Source: an uncultured Saprospiraceae bacterium
Lineage (GTDB): Bacteria; Bacteroidota; Bacteroidia; Chitinophagales; Saprospiraceae
DNA length: 37,100 bases
Direction of reading: 5' to 3'
NCBI GenBank assembly: GCA_938041445.1
Contig: CALISO010000080.1
Location: 1-37,100, forward strand
Shown here: piece by piece, positions 10,468 to 19,795 of the stretch
Layout: the number at the start of each line of letters is the position of its first letter
Numbering within the stretch: the first letter of the stretch is position 1
Made by a program: the position numbers and the translations under genes
The notes under the pieces: generated by a model
What the model saw: the letters and a program-made list of their open reading frames with translations, nothing else
What the model was told of the DNA's origin: nothing
Database searches by the model: none

Positions 10468-10899
10468 ATGAAGACTTATCAAGCTAAATCAAACAGTAAT
10501 ATCATAAAGCTCCTTATCACAGCTATTATACTATTGGCCGGCATAATGCTTATTAATGATAGTGCAATCACGAGTAGATGGTGGGTACTGCTTGGGTTAA
10601 TCCTGCTACCAATGATTCTGGTATATCATGCGATGAGAAATACCTATTATCAAATATTCGAAGAATACATTACTTATCAATCTGGTCTTATGAAAGGCAA
10701 AATTTATATCCCAAGAATCACGATGATTGAAAAAGGTAAATATCTCAATGGGATAGCTGCAAAAGCTGCTCTCACTAAGCAAGGTGGAATGATCCTACAT
10801 TACAATAAGTATAGCAAGTTATACATTGCACCAGAGAACGTAGAAGAACTTGTTGAAGATATCCTAGCTATCAAACCTGATATCTTAGTGACAGGATAG
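10468..10899 (+). CDS. Small membrane protein with bacterial PH-like domain
   Basis: A 143-residue protein from the ATG at 10468; an ATG at 10447 would add seven residues. Two membrane helices (about residues 12-31 and 38-55) are followed by a soluble domain. Its pattern, TYYQIFEEYITYQSGLMKG then KIYIPRITMIEKGKYL, matches the small bacterial PH (bPH_4, DUF1200-like) family. Function in this family is not established; members are thought to face the cytoplasm. It is monocistronic, converging on the FG-GAP protein gene. Family recognition is moderate. Confidence 0.65.
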   Translation: MKTYQAKSNSNIIKLLITAIILLAGIMLINDSAITSRWWVLLGLILLPMILVYHAMRNTYYQIFEEYITYQSGLMKGKIYIPRITMIEKGKYLNGIAAKAALTKQGGMILHYNKYSKLYIAPENVEELVEDILAIKPDILVTG

Positions 10900-10912
10900 A
10901 ACAGAATCTAAA

Positions 10913-10948
10913 ATGCCTACATCAGCTCGTTAATTCTGATATAGGCAT
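10913..10948. terminator. Hairpin between convergent genes, probable bidirectional terminator
   Basis: ATGCCTACATCAG pairs with CTGATATAGGCAT with one mismatch and a 10-nt loop. It lies between the stops of the PH-domain gene and the FG-GAP gene. A TTTT follows on the minus strand; the plus side has only a broken T-run. Confidence 0.55.
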
Positions 10949-10995
10949 CTTATCTAATCTTAGTAAAGTGTATCGTTACAGCTTTATCTTTAAAA

Positions 10996-13821
10996 TTAAT
11001 TCTTTGTAAACGTTGAGATGTATTGAGTACTCTCATCAATTAGCTTGATGACGTATTGTCCACTTGGCCAGTTCCCAATATTAATATTTTGATTTAGATT
11101 CAGATCTCTAGCACTGAATACTTGCTTACCCATTGAGTTATAAATTGCTAGCCTATTGCTCGTTGACAATTGATTCTCACTTAAGTTAAATCTAATAGAA
11201 GCTGTAGCTGGATTTGGCATCACATTTAAGCTAGACTTATCTACCTTCAAATTATCCGTACTAGATATGACTACAGATAAGTTATATTCCAGAATATCGC
11301 TCATACAGCCTTGATGAGGCTCCTCTACTACCCAATTGTAAAAATAGAAGTATACGGATGGGAATGTACTATTAGTTACCGTCAACCAAGAATCATAATT
11401 TAGTGGATATCCAGGATTGAATGAAATACTGAACCTCGGATCAACAGTTCCAAATGAAGTCATATTTACATCTTCATCAGTAGTCATCCGATAGAACTGA
11501 CCATCTTCCATAAACCAATTCACCTCGATGGTTTGAAGCCCTACTTCTTGTATATCAACCATTGTACGACCAGCTTCCTCACCTTGACTATTTAATAAAA
11601 CTAGCTCTCTTACACCCGTTTCTAAGACATCAACATCAACAGTCTTGAGTATTAGATCTCTCTGAGGATTGATAAATGTCAATCCATTGATGCCTGTGGT
11701 ATTCTCTATTAGATTCGTTTCTTCGATGTCAAGTCCAACAGTAAATGAAGGTACCTGTAGGTCAGGAATAATATTGAAATAAAATGTTGTATCTACTGGT
11801 TCGTTAATTGTTACTGGTAGTTGAGCACCTTCTCCTAATCGATCCAATCCCGCTTCATCACTATACCATACAGTACCTTCATTTTCAGATTGTAGAAATA
11901 TTTCACCAGCAGCTTGCGAATCAGATATAGGAACTAAACCGCTAAAATTCAAGAATGTTACGTCATATTCTTCAGAAGAAAAAGACCCACATTCAGTCAT
12001 TAATGATGCTTGTAAAGTCGTAGACTCTTGAACAATTAATGCCTGTGACAAAACACCATCTTGCCATTCTATCTCATCGTAATTCAAGACTTGTACAGTA
12101 AAGAAGTCGCCATCACACAAGATGATATCATCTTGAATATTCAGTATCGGTGCATCTCTGTCAGGCACACTATGTAGTGCTAGCGTATTCGTTGGGAGAT
12201 TACAATCATTAGTCAATGTGCCCTGGTAGACTCCACTTTCATTCACATTAATACTTTGTCCAGTCGCGCCAGTATCCCAGTCAATTGATGCTGTACTCAA
12301 TATCTCAATAGACTCTACGCCTTCTTCGCAGATAATTGGGACACCTGCAGTTGATAGTACTGGTAGTACATTGAGACATTCTCCTTCAACAGCTAATAAA
12401 TGTGTATCCGCAGCAATATCAGTATAAGTATCAACCTGACCTGATGGCCATTCTATTGTCATCGATTGTACACTAGTCAATTGACCAAGACCAAAATGTT
12501 GATTACCAGTGTTCTGAATACTATATGATGTACCAGCTGAACTCAATCGTACCTGTGTCCCCTCTGTTGTGACAATTGAAACCTTAGTTCCTATGGCTTG
12601 TCTGTTGGACTCTACACCTTGAAGTGAAACAGTAAGGTAATGGTTATCATTTCCTTGATTGACATGGACAATATCAGGATTGCCACTCACTCCTGCGAGT
12701 GCATTAGCACCAGTATACAAATCCATAAAGCCATCTTCATTAACATCACCATATGCTGCTGAGGCAAAATAGTCGAAAGTAGTACTATTAACAAGTGGAA
12801 GGAAGTTTCCATCAGTATTGTAATAAATAATAGGAGTATTACCTGCGACTATTAAGTCTACCCAACCGTTATTATCAAGGTCAGTAGCGAGAGCTTGATA
12901 ACCAAGACCATTATTTGGGACAAGGTCTCTAAACTCTGTATCCTCAGTGAACACACCATTACCATCATTGTAGAATAATTGATTGCCAAAATCATGGTTG
13001 ACTAGGAATAAGTCCAGATCACCATCACGATCAACATCGGCAAAGTCTGATGCCCATGATTGCTCACCTATCGCAATATTTCTTATCGCCGCTTCTTCAG
13101 TGAATGTTCCATCTCCATTATTGACAAACAAGGCATTGATTCTTCTAGGATCTGAAGATGATTGTACACCTAGTCGACACTTGACAATGTAGAGATCTAG
13201 ATCACCATCACCATCGATATCAGTCCAGTTACTACCATAGTTTCCAGAATCATCACTAGCTGGAGTAGTCCGCATATCTATCATATCGCTTTCATCAACA
13301 AGGACACCTGTGCCATCATTGATAAAAATGGAAGATAACCCATCATCATTGCAGATAAATAAGTCAACAAATCCATCATTATTAATGTCTGCAATACTGA
13401 ATGCTTGTGCAAAAATATTGGCGTTGAGTTGTTGTGACAATACGTAAGTCCCATTAATCATTTTATAGATTGCAACGCCATCATAAAATCCTGAGAAAAA
13501 TAACTCAGCAGTGCCATCATTATCTAAATCTGCAGCTCCATTGGCCCACGGGTCATTAATCGCTTGATCAAAAGCCGCATTGAGAAAAAGACTGTCGTTC
13601 GCTTGACTGTGAGTATATTGGAAGACGTCTCCGTCTGCAACAAGCAAAATGTCATCGCGGAAATCTCCATTCATATCGGTGAATACCTTTGGAATAAAAG
13701 ACACTTCATCAGTATTATTGAGATGGTATCCGCTACCTTCAAAAGTAACTTGTGCAGCTGATTCGACTGCTCCGCATGCAAGTAGAAGTGCTACACCAAC
13801 TAACTGTAAAACCTGTTTCAT
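10996..13821 (-). CDS. Secreted FG-GAP/VCBS repeat protein with UnbV domain and type A sorting domain
   Basis: A 941-residue exported protein. A signal peptide covers about the first 23 residues. At least seven FG-GAP/VCBS calcium-loop motifs follow (such as DMNGDFRDD, DINNDGFVD, DIDGDGDLD, DVDRDGDLD, DVNEDGFMD), which would build a beta-propeller. An ASPIC/UnbV domain comes next (AIGTKVSIVTTEGTQVR...FGLGQLTSVQSMTIEWPSG). The last 80 residues, with NVMPNPATASIRFNLSE and GQYVIKLID, are a type A sorting domain for the type IX system, so the protein should be released or anchored at the cell surface. Its start lies 5 bp after the stop of an upstream gene on the same strand, so the two are probably cotranscribed. 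Ligand or function is unknown; adhesion or carbohydrate binding is only a guess. Confidence 0.9.
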   Translation of the reverse strand: MKQVLQLVGVALLLACGAVESAAQVTFEGSGYHLNNTDEVSFIPKVFTDMNGDFRDDILLVADGDVFQYTHSQANDSLFLNAAFDQAINDPWANGAADLDNDGTAELFFSGFYDGVAIYKMINGTYVLSQQLNANIFAQAFSIADINNDGFVDLFICNDDGLSSIFINDGTGVLVDESDMIDMRTTPASDDSGNYGSNWTDIDGDGDLDLYIVKCRLGVQSSSDPRRINALFVNNGDGTFTEEAAIRNIAIGEQSWASDFADVDRDGDLDLFLVNHDFGNQLFYNDGNGVFTEDTEFRDLVPNNGLGYQALATDLDNNGWVDLIVAGNTPIIYYNTDGNFLPLVNSTTFDYFASAAYGDVNEDGFMDLYTGANALAGVSGNPDIVHVNQGNDNHYLTVSLQGVESNRQAIGTKVSIVTTEGTQVRLSSAGTSYSIQNTGNQHFGLGQLTSVQSMTIEWPSGQVDTYTDIAADTHLLAVEGECLNVLPVLSTAGVPIICEEGVESIEILSTASIDWDTGATGQSINVNESGVYQGTLTNDCNLPTNTLALHSVPDRDAPILNIQDDIILCDGDFFTVQVLNYDEIEWQDGVLSQALIVQESTTLQASLMTECGSFSSEEYDVTFLNFSGLVPISDSQAAGEIFLQSENEGTVWYSDEAGLDRLGEGAQLPVTINEPVDTTFYFNIIPDLQVPSFTVGLDIEETNLIENTTGINGLTFINPQRDLILKTVDVDVLETGVRELVLLNSQGEEAGRTMVDIQEVGLQTIEVNWFMEDGQFYRMTTDEDVNMTSFGTVDPRFSISFNPGYPLNYDSWLTVTNSTFPSVYFYFYNWVVEEPHQGCMSDILEYNLSVVISSTDNLKVDKSSLNVMPNPATASIRFNLSENQLSTSNRLAIYNSMGKQVFSARDLNLNQNINIGNWPSGQYVIKLIDESTQYISTFTKN

Positions 13822-13825
13822 AAAA

Positions 13826-14383
13826 TTAATTTTTCTGCTTTTCCTCTTTATTAAATTTCGACTTTATATTGTCAAAGAAATTGTTGAGCTTTTTGTTTTT
13901 GCGCTTGACGATAATATACCGAACACTGAGAGCAGTTGATGGAATTACGCGTCTACCGGACACTTCACCCAATGCTAAGGACGGTTGTATGTCAAATCCG
14001 ATATGCAAATTGGTAAACACTACCTCTGCTCCTATCATCATTGGTATCGTAAATGCTCTTTCTATCACTTTTCTATCATCATCTAAACTGGTAACATGAC
14101 CAAGTCCGATCCCAGTGTAGATATTCAATCGTCGAGTAATCATATTAGAGTGACGTTTGACGATAAGATCAATATTCCGGTTATCATCTAGAACAGCATC
14201 TCTATAGAGACCTTCCAAAGTTACCCGCTTGGCTACTCGCTGAACTACACTAATGCCAATATCAGTGCCCGCTCTTAATCCTAGTGTCGTATCATAGGCT
14301 TGAGACCAGGCAACGTTATTACTACTGCATACAAAAATCAGGCAAAGGGTTAATACGATATGTTGCAAAATAAGAAACTTCAC
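13826..14383 (-). CDS. Small exported protein, putative outer-membrane beta-barrel
   Basis: A 185-residue protein starting at a GTG (14383); an in-frame stop lies just upstream and no ATG precedes the signal peptide. A signal peptide covers about residues 1-27. After it, alternating hydrophobic/polar strands (DTTLGLRAGTDIGIS, RLNIYTGIGLGHVTS, LHIGFDIQPSLALGE, STALSVRYIIVKRK) look like an eight-strand outer-membrane barrel. The C-terminus is unusually basic (KRKNKKLNNFFDNIKSKFNKEEKQKN), which is odd for a barrel end. It precedes the FG-GAP gene by 5 bp. The start codon is 9 bp from the divergent methyltransferase start. No named family recognised. Confidence 0.6.
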   Translation of the reverse strand: MKFLILQHIVLTLCLIFVCSSNNVAWSQAYDTTLGLRAGTDIGISVVQRVAKRVTLEGLYRDAVLDDNRNIDLIVKRHSNMITRRLNIYTGIGLGHVTSLDDDRKVIERAFTIPMMIGAEVVFTNLHIGFDIQPSLALGEVSGRRVIPSTALSVRYIIVKRKNKKLNNFFDNIKSKFNKEEKQKN

Positions 14384-14392
14384 TTAAAGATT

Positions 14393-15259
14393 ATGAAACG
14401 GTTTATTACATTTGGTAATGCCAAAACAACAAGATCAACTTTGAGTATTCTTTTCAGGTATCTAAGGTACTACATAAATGCGAAAACTGCCTACCAAATC
14501 CATTCGCCATTTCTATATCAGTTTATAAACGAATGTATTATAGATAACAATTTCTACTATATATTCAACCATATTGATGAAATGCATCAAGCTCTACTCC
14601 AAGATCAGTCCGAAATCCAGTTGATCGACTATGGAGCAGGGTCTCGTAAAACGGACAATACCACTATAGCTTCCATTGCAAAGAACGCGACTTCACCATC
14701 CTGGAAGGGTATTCAACTTTATCATATTGCCCGTTTTATACAACCAAAGGTAACCCTTGAACTTGGTTCAAATCTAGGTATAGGCACAGCCTATCTTGCC
14801 GCACCAGTCAATACTAATACCGTATTCACCATTGAAGGAGATCCAAGTTTACACAAGTATGCTAACCAACACTGGCAAAAACTGGAAATCGAAAATATCC
14901 GATCATTCTGCGGAGAATTCTCTGCAACTTTACCCCTTCTATTAAGTGAGATGGATGATCCAATTGATCTTGTATATCTTGATGGTAACCACAGAAAGGA
15001 TGCAACAATTGCCTATGTAGAGCAAATACTACCCTATCTATCATCAAAGGGAGCAATCATTGTTGATGATATTCAATGGTCTAGCGGTATGATTGCAGCT
15101 TGGGAGGAATTGATCACGATTTCAAAATTTTGCTACAGCATCAATCTTGGACAATATGGTGTGTTGTTCTGGGACGAAACTCAGTCATATCCAAATCAAC
15201 ATGTGACTTACATTAGTTACAAATACAAACCTTGGAAAATTGGATTATTTGCGCATTAG
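14393..15259 (+). CDS. SAM-dependent methyltransferase
   Basis: A 288-residue class I methyltransferase from the ATG at 14393; an earlier ATG at 14360 would overlap the divergent gene. Motif I is TLELGSNLGIGTAYLA (SAM-binding glycine loop), the acidic residue follows in TVFTIEGDP, and IDLVYLDGNHRKDATIAYV plus IIVDDIQWSSGM give later motifs. It belongs to the Methyltransferase_24 (O-methyltransferase-like) type. An upstream helical region with YQIHSPFLYQFI is typical of the Bacteroidota branch, by recall. The substrate is unknown. The last 4 bp overlap the end of the converging S24 regulator gene. Confidence 0.8.
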   Translation: MKRFITFGNAKTTRSTLSILFRYLRYYINAKTAYQIHSPFLYQFINECIIDNNFYYIFNHIDEMHQALLQDQSEIQLIDYGAGSRKTDNTTIASIAKNATSPSWKGIQLYHIARFIQPKVTLELGSNLGIGTAYLAAPVNTNTVFTIEGDPSLHKYANQHWQKLEIENIRSFCGEFSATLPLLLSEMDDPIDLVYLDGNHRKDATIAYVEQILPYLSSKGAIIVDDIQWSSGMIAAWEELITISKFCYSINLGQYGVLFWDETQSYPNQHVTYISYKYKPWKIGLFAH

Positions 15260-16083
15260 TTGCGTGACCTTGAAGACTTACAGAGACGTTCTATCGTCAT
15301 ATTTAATGTCTGGATAGTTTCAGTCTGAGAAGCAAGCATTGTTTTTAACCCTTCTACCTGATCGTAGACACCAGTTTTGATGCTCTTAGGTGAGGCATTG
15401 AACATAGAGATTGTCAATTCCACCTGCCATATCTCCTTTATCTCACTGATAGCAAGGCTGAATGGCTTGTAGTATGTGTTATCTGATAACAACTCTAAGG
15501 TGTGATTGAGTTTGATATCATTGCAAACCCTCTTAGCGTATATACTATCCTCTGTTACAATGATATAGACAAGTCCATCTTTAATTTTTGCTTGCCAAGA
15601 ATCTTGGTCAACTAATGAACAGACAACCTTATCACCAGAAAAAAGTGAAGGCTCCATGCTGTCTCCAGCAATATCAAAGCAGCAATGCTCTCCCATCTTG
15701 TGCTCATATCCTGGCAAAGAAAATGTTGGCAGATCTTTCTCCATAACAGCATTATGAATCTGACCGCCATATCCAGCTTGTGCTGCAATAGGTACATATG
15801 TAATAGAAGAAGACAATTCACTATCTAGGTCTATCACTTCTTGATTAGGATTGATGAATGGCTCTCCTATACCCGTATAGAGATATTGAACATTGATATG
15901 ATACCTCTCTGCTGATTGAGCTATCAAATCTACCGATACATTACGTTTTTTCTTGAGAATCTCATTGAGAGATTGAGGACTAACATCAACGGATTGTGCA
16001 AAACTTCTGTATGAAGAAATCACAGATTGATCCTTCAGTTGATTAACACAATCTACGAACCTTGAGGTGACAATATGACACAT
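15256..16083 (-). CDS. LexA-like HTH regulator with S24 peptidase domain
   Basis: A 275-residue protein. The first 70 residues form an XRE/Cro-type helix-turn-helix (YRSFAQSVDVSPQSLNEILKK). The S24 domain follows at about residues 95-215. A probable self-cleavage Ala-Gly pair sits at 103-104 in AAQAGYGG, the nucleophile is Ser142 in GDSMEPSL, and the general base is Lys184 in IYAKRV. So the protein may cleave itself on DNA damage, as LexA, UmuD and phage repressors do. A C-terminal 50-residue helical tail is extra. No SOS or phage gene lies nearby, so it is more likely a chromosomal regulator than a prophage repressor. A canonical promoter and AT-rich dyads precede it. Confidence 0.83.
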   Translation of the reverse strand: MCHIVTSRFVDCVNQLKDQSVISSYRSFAQSVDVSPQSLNEILKKKRNVSVDLIAQSAERYHINVQYLYTGIGEPFINPNQEVIDLDSELSSSITYVPIAAQAGYGGQIHNAVMEKDLPTFSLPGYEHKMGEHCCFDIAGDSMEPSLFSGDKVVCSLVDQDSWQAKIKDGLVYIIVTEDSIYAKRVCNDIKLNHTLELLSDNTYYKPFSLAISEIKEIWQVELTISMFNASPKSIKTGVYDQVEGLKTMLASQTETIQTLNMTIERLCKSSRSRN

Positions 16084-16115
16084 AAGTTAGTTGTTAGGTT
16101 TTAGCGTTGATGACA

Positions 16116-16144
16116 CAAATATATATAAAATATCTACATATCAA
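16116..16144 (-). promoter_or_regulatory. Promoter of the S24 regulator gene
   Basis: TTG (16144-16142), an 18-bp spacer and TATATTTG (16123-16116) on the minus strand. The predicted leader is about 28 nt. ATGACACAAATAT at the -7 side and ATATTTGTCAT at the -33 side form an imperfect dyad across the promoter, a possible self-operator. Confidence 0.5.
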
Positions 16145-16200
16145 AATATTTGTCATGTGTATTTCTTTGATTATATATTTTATATCAATTTGAAATAATC

Positions 16201-16236
16201 ATTAAACATATTAAATAATTATGTAATATGTTTAAT
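16201..16236. repeat. Perfect 13-bp inverted repeat, possible operator
   Basis: ATTAAACATATTA (16201-16213) and TAATATGTTTAAT (16224-16236) are exact reverse complements with a 10-nt spacer. It lies downstream of gldC and 57 bp upstream of the -33 of the S24 gene. No T-run follows on either strand, so an operator is more likely than a terminator. Confidence 0.6.
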
Positions 16237-16268
16237 ACCAATACGCATCCTTGTTAAGATTAGTTTCC

Positions 16269-16604
16269 TTACTGTTCAGAATTATCAATAAGAATTTTGG
16301 TTTGAATGCCAAAATGCTGGATAAAACTCTGCATCTCACTAGCTAGTTGAGTGTTCTTAGTAGCCTTGAAATACGTGTCAGCCATAGACCTAAGAGATTG
16401 AAAGATGAACCTATCCATCTCTTGCAGTTGAAAATCTGAGGTCCAAAGATCAATTTTAACTGTTTCTAATGTTTCCTTGTCAAACAATGACAGTAGCATT
16501 GCCTTACCATCTATTGGCTGAGGTATATCATCACCTGAGCAGGTAACGGATTCAATTTGGTTATCATCAGTTAGATTTACCTCTATATTTATTTTCTTTT
16601 TCAT
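16269..16604 (-). CDS. gldC: Gliding motility protein GldC
   Basis: A 111-residue cytoplasmic protein from the ATG at 16604; an ATG four codons earlier is possible. The core KAMLLSLFDKETLETVKIDLWT followed by MDRFIFQSLRSMADTYFKATKN matches GldC of Flavobacterium-type gliding bacteria, from memory. Length is close to the family's usual 110. GldC is a small accessory protein of gliding/type IX secretion whose exact role is unclear. The neighbouring divergent gene encodes a type IX cargo protein with a type B sorting domain, which fits. Confidence 0.85.
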   Translation of the reverse strand: MKKKINIEVNLTDDNQIESVTCSGDDIPQPIDGKAMLLSLFDKETLETVKIDLWTSDFQLQEMDRFIFQSLRSMADTYFKATKNTQLASEMQSFIQHFGIQTKILIDNSEQ

Positions 16605-16742
16605 TGTAGCCGACATTTACATACAAATGTACAATGAATGATTCTCAATAGACGCAACATTAGGTGCCATACAATCATATAATAAGTGGCAAGACTTTGT
16701 CAATCTGCTAGAAACCTTATCTTTATCCAATTAGATACACCT

Positions 16743-18683
16743 ATGAGAAAACTCGCAATTGCTTTGGTATTAATCGTATCGGTTGTTTATCAAGGTATGT
16801 CAGCCCATATTATTGGTGGAGATATGCACTATACCTGCGTGGGTGTAGGATCGTATGACATTACTATTAACATCTATAGAGATTGCAATGGTAGCGGAGC
16901 CGATTTTGATTCTTCACCTGGAGCATTCACCGTCGGAAGATTAACTATTTATCAAGGAGACCAGTTTTTTGATAGTGTCAACATGCCACAACCAAGTGTT
17001 ACACAGATTGATCTCACAACAGGAAATCCTTGCTTAGGTGTTCCACCTGACTTATGTGCTGAGCAAGGTGTCTATGAGTTCAATGTCAATCTTCCAGTTT
17101 CTTCAGAGTCTTACTATATCGTCTATCAACGATGCTGTAGAAATCCTACGATCAATAATATTGTCGATCCAGGCGATGTAGGAGCCACTTATTCTGTGGA
17201 AATGACCCCACTTGCACAAGCTACGTGTAATAGCTCACCTAGATTCAATACACTTCCGCCATCCGTGATTTGTGTAGATGAACTACTAGAGTATGACCAT
17301 TCTGCAACAGATATTGACGGTGACTTCATTGCATACTCTTTCTGTGAGCCAGTAAATGGTGGGACAAGTAATAACCCTGCTCCTACTCCGGACCTACCGC
17401 CACCTTGGAATCCAATTCAATTTCAGACTCCATACTCGTTTGACAACCCGATGCTAGGTAATCCGCAGGTGACAATAGATAATACAGGTTTGCTATCTGG
17501 AGTACCTGAAATAAATGGTCAATTCGTAGTGTCAATTTGTGCTGAAGAATTTAGAAATGGACAATTGCTGAGTACTACTCGTAGAGAATACCAATTCAAT
17601 GTTACTACTTGCATTCCTTTCCTAAATGCTCAAATACAAAGCACAGAAATCATTGACGATGTCTTTATTATTTCTGATTGTGGAGATCTGGAGATAGAAT
17701 TCAATGATTTAAGTTTTCCACCAGATAATGTGGACTCTTATTATTGGGAGTTACCTGTCAGCCTCACCGATACATTGAGGTGGGAAGACTCTAATAGCAT
17801 TATCACCTTACCTGAGCCTGGTGTGTTCAATGGTCTATTCGTTGTCAATCCTTTTACGCAATGCAGTGATACAGCAGAATTTAGAGTAATTATAACACCT
17901 CCATCATCACCATTCTATGATCAAAGTTTTGAAAGATGTGATTTAGGAGATATTGCATTTGAAAATTCATTTGTAAATCCAAGTGTGTCAACTGTAGAGT
18001 GGGCATTTGGAGATGGTCAGACATCCACTATAGAAGACCCCTTTCACACCTACGATTTGCCCGGAGCATATGAGGTGTCATTAACTTATACTGATAGTCT
18101 TGGGTGTGATGAAGTATACTTAGACACGATTAGATACTATCCTATACCCGAAGAATGGGACATTGAGCTAGATTCAATGACTGATGCAACTTGTCCACCA
18201 GTTGATTTATTTTTCAGTGTCAAATCTGATTTTCTTACTGACGAGTATGATGTAACATGGAGGACTGGAGATGGAGGCACAGGGAATGGCTACAACTATA
18301 CTCATACCTATGAGGTTGCCGGTATTTATGATGTGGGTGTAGATATTGAATCTCCTACCGGCTGTATGGATAGTAGGAATTATCCAGCCTTTGTGGATTT
18401 GCCCTTTGGATTCTTTGTGCCAAACATATTTAGCCCAGATGCATTTGATGAAGCTAATCAATCATTCTGTATAGATCTATTCTGTGAATTGAGAGAATAT
18501 GAAATCAGAGTCTACGATAATAATGGAAATATCACATTCCAGTCCACTGATGTAAATGCATGTTGGGATGGATTCTTTGATGGTGTGAGAGCTGAAGTTG
18601 GAGTTTATGTCTATAGAATAGACTTCTTAGATAAATTTGGAGTGGCTCGGAGCCAATTCGGAGATGTCACTCTTATCTATTAA
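16743..18683 (+). CDS. Secreted PKD protein with type B (gliding-associated) sorting domain
   Basis: A 646-residue exported protein from the ATG at 16743; a longer frame from 16686 has no sensible signal. A signal peptide (MRKLAIALVLIVSVVYQGMSA) is followed by AHIIGGDMHYTCVG. That is a start often seen in large Bacteroidota surface proteins. Paired cysteines suggest disulfides. Two PKD-like repeats (VEWAFGDGQTSTIEDPFHTY and VTWRTGDGGTGNGYNYTHTY) come at about residues 430-560. The C-terminus (FVPNIFSPD, IRVYDNNG, CWDGFFDGVRAEVGVYVYRI) is the gliding motility-associated sorting domain that directs type IX export. Function is unknown; adhesion is plausible. yceI follows after 23 bp. Confidence 0.88.
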   Translation: MRKLAIALVLIVSVVYQGMSAHIIGGDMHYTCVGVGSYDITINIYRDCNGSGADFDSSPGAFTVGRLTIYQGDQFFDSVNMPQPSVTQIDLTTGNPCLGVPPDLCAEQGVYEFNVNLPVSSESYYIVYQRCCRNPTINNIVDPGDVGATYSVEMTPLAQATCNSSPRFNTLPPSVICVDELLEYDHSATDIDGDFIAYSFCEPVNGGTSNNPAPTPDLPPPWNPIQFQTPYSFDNPMLGNPQVTIDNTGLLSGVPEINGQFVVSICAEEFRNGQLLSTTRREYQFNVTTCIPFLNAQIQSTEIIDDVFIISDCGDLEIEFNDLSFPPDNVDSYYWELPVSLTDTLRWEDSNSIITLPEPGVFNGLFVVNPFTQCSDTAEFRVIITPPSSPFYDQSFERCDLGDIAFENSFVNPSVSTVEWAFGDGQTSTIEDPFHTYDLPGAYEVSLTYTDSLGCDEVYLDTIRYYPIPEEWDIELDSMTDATCPPVDLFFSVKSDFLTDEYDVTWRTGDGGTGNGYNYTHTYEVAGIYDVGVDIESPTGCMDSRNYPAFVDLPFGFFVPNIFSPDAFDEANQSFCIDLFCELREYEIRVYDNNGNITFQSTDVNACWDGFFDGVRAEVGVYVYRIDFLDKFGVARSQFGDVTLIY

Positions 18684-18706
18684 TCGCTTTATAACTGATC
18701 CAGATT

Positions 18707-19237
18707 ATGTTTACCCAGAAAACTATATTCACCGCAGTGTCCCTTTTGTTTGGAGTACTTGGTTATGCTCAGTCTATCGATAGTTCAAAATCTGTAGCAA
18801 CCTTTGAAATATCAAATATGAGGTTTAATAATGTCGAAGGAACTGTGACTGGTATGACTGGCAACATCTCCTTTGAAGCAGATAATCTTGAAATCTGCAG
18901 CTTTGATGTTTGTATCGATGCGACAACAATCAATACGGGCAACGAAAAGCGGGACGAACATCTTCAGAAGGCAGAATACTTCAATACTGAGCAGTACGAC
19001 AACATATGTTTCAAGTCGCGAGAGATTAGAAATGCAGAACAAGGAGGATTTGCAGTGATCGGTAGCTTGACGATAAGAGATGTGGCTAAGGATGTGATGA
19101 TTCCGTTTACTTTCGATGGTGGTACATTCAGCGGAAGTCTCGTATTGAATAGATATGATTACAATATTGGCTCAGAGGTAGGTTCGTTTATGATAGGAGA
19201 ACAAGTGGATATTAAGATTACTTGCTCTGTATTGTAA
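18707..19237 (+). CDS. YceI-like periplasmic lipocalin-type protein
   Basis: A 176-residue exported protein with a signal peptide (about 1-21). The body has the YceI pattern: FEISNMRFNNVEGTVTGMTGNISF, the conserved KRDEHLQKAEYFNTEQYDNICF segment, then GSLTIRDVAKDVMIPF. YceI proteins are lipocalin-like barrels that bind isoprenoid or other amphiphilic lipids in the periplasm. It is 23 bp behind the PKD/type B gene and may be cotranscribed with it. The specific ligand is unknown. Confidence 0.88.
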   Translation: MFTQKTIFTAVSLLFGVLGYAQSIDSSKSVATFEISNMRFNNVEGTVTGMTGNISFEADNLEICSFDVCIDATTINTGNEKRDEHLQKAEYFNTEQYDNICFKSREIRNAEQGGFAVIGSLTIRDVAKDVMIPFTFDGGTFSGSLVLNRYDYNIGSEVGSFMIGEQVDIKITCSVL

Positions 19238-19281
19238 AAAAGGATAATAACTATTTACTCTGAAGGTAAATCACACTCCAC

Positions 19282-19758
19282 TCAGTCTTCTTTTCTAGAT
19301 TCAGGTCTATGCTTAAATTGTAATCCCATTAAAAAATTACGCATAAACTGATCCTTGCATTCTCGATACTGCTTTTGACCAGGCTTACGGAAGATAGCAC
19401 TTAACTCGTGCTTACTTATATTCATATCTGCCTCGTCATAGATAGCTATGATATCGTCATCCCTTAAAGATAGAGCAATCTTTAATTTCCAAAATATTAA
19501 ATTGTTATTGAGCTTAGACTCAGCTATTGGAGTCTTGCCATCTTTCTTACCTCTATTCTGTATGATCAGACCATTGAGAAATGCAGCGAGTTTCTTATCA
19601 TTAACGGGAGCATAATCTTCGTCATCATCCTTCTTGAGCCAATTGCTAAGAGTCGGCCTATCGACTTCAAGATCACCCAAGGCGAATAGTTTCATCATCT
19701 GATCATCATTAAAATCAAATGTAAATCTCAATCTCTTCAGTATACTGTTATTCTCCAT
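19282..19758 (-). CDS. yehS: DUF1456 family protein (YehS-like)
   Basis: A 158-residue protein with two repeats of the DUF1456 module. The first is ILKRLRFTFDFNDDQMMKLFAL...RPTLSNWLKKDDDEDY and the second is NNNLIFWKLKIALSLRDDDIIAIYDEADMNISKHELSAIFRK. E. coli YehS has the same two-module build and length. The helical modules look like DNA- or RNA-binding folds, but function is not established. It is last in a minus-strand run behind hemF (37 bp gap). Confidence 0.88.
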   Translation of the reverse strand: MENNSILKRLRFTFDFNDDQMMKLFALGDLEVDRPTLSNWLKKDDDEDYAPVNDKKLAAFLNGLIIQNRGKKDGKTPIAESKLNNNLIFWKLKIALSLRDDDIIAIYDEADMNISKHELSAIFRKPGQKQYRECKDQFMRNFLMGLQFKHRPESRKED

Positions 19759-19795
19759 AGTGTCTCTAATAGATTGTTGTGTGATGCCAGATAGA

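Noticed and set aside
15256-16083. S24 regulator as a prophage repressor
   Set aside because: No phage structural, integrase or replication genes surround it; neighbours are methyltransferase and gldC.
16116-16185. ATATAAAATAT / ATATTTTATAT inverted repeat
   Set aside because: An 11-bp pure A/T match in very AT-rich DNA is likely by chance.
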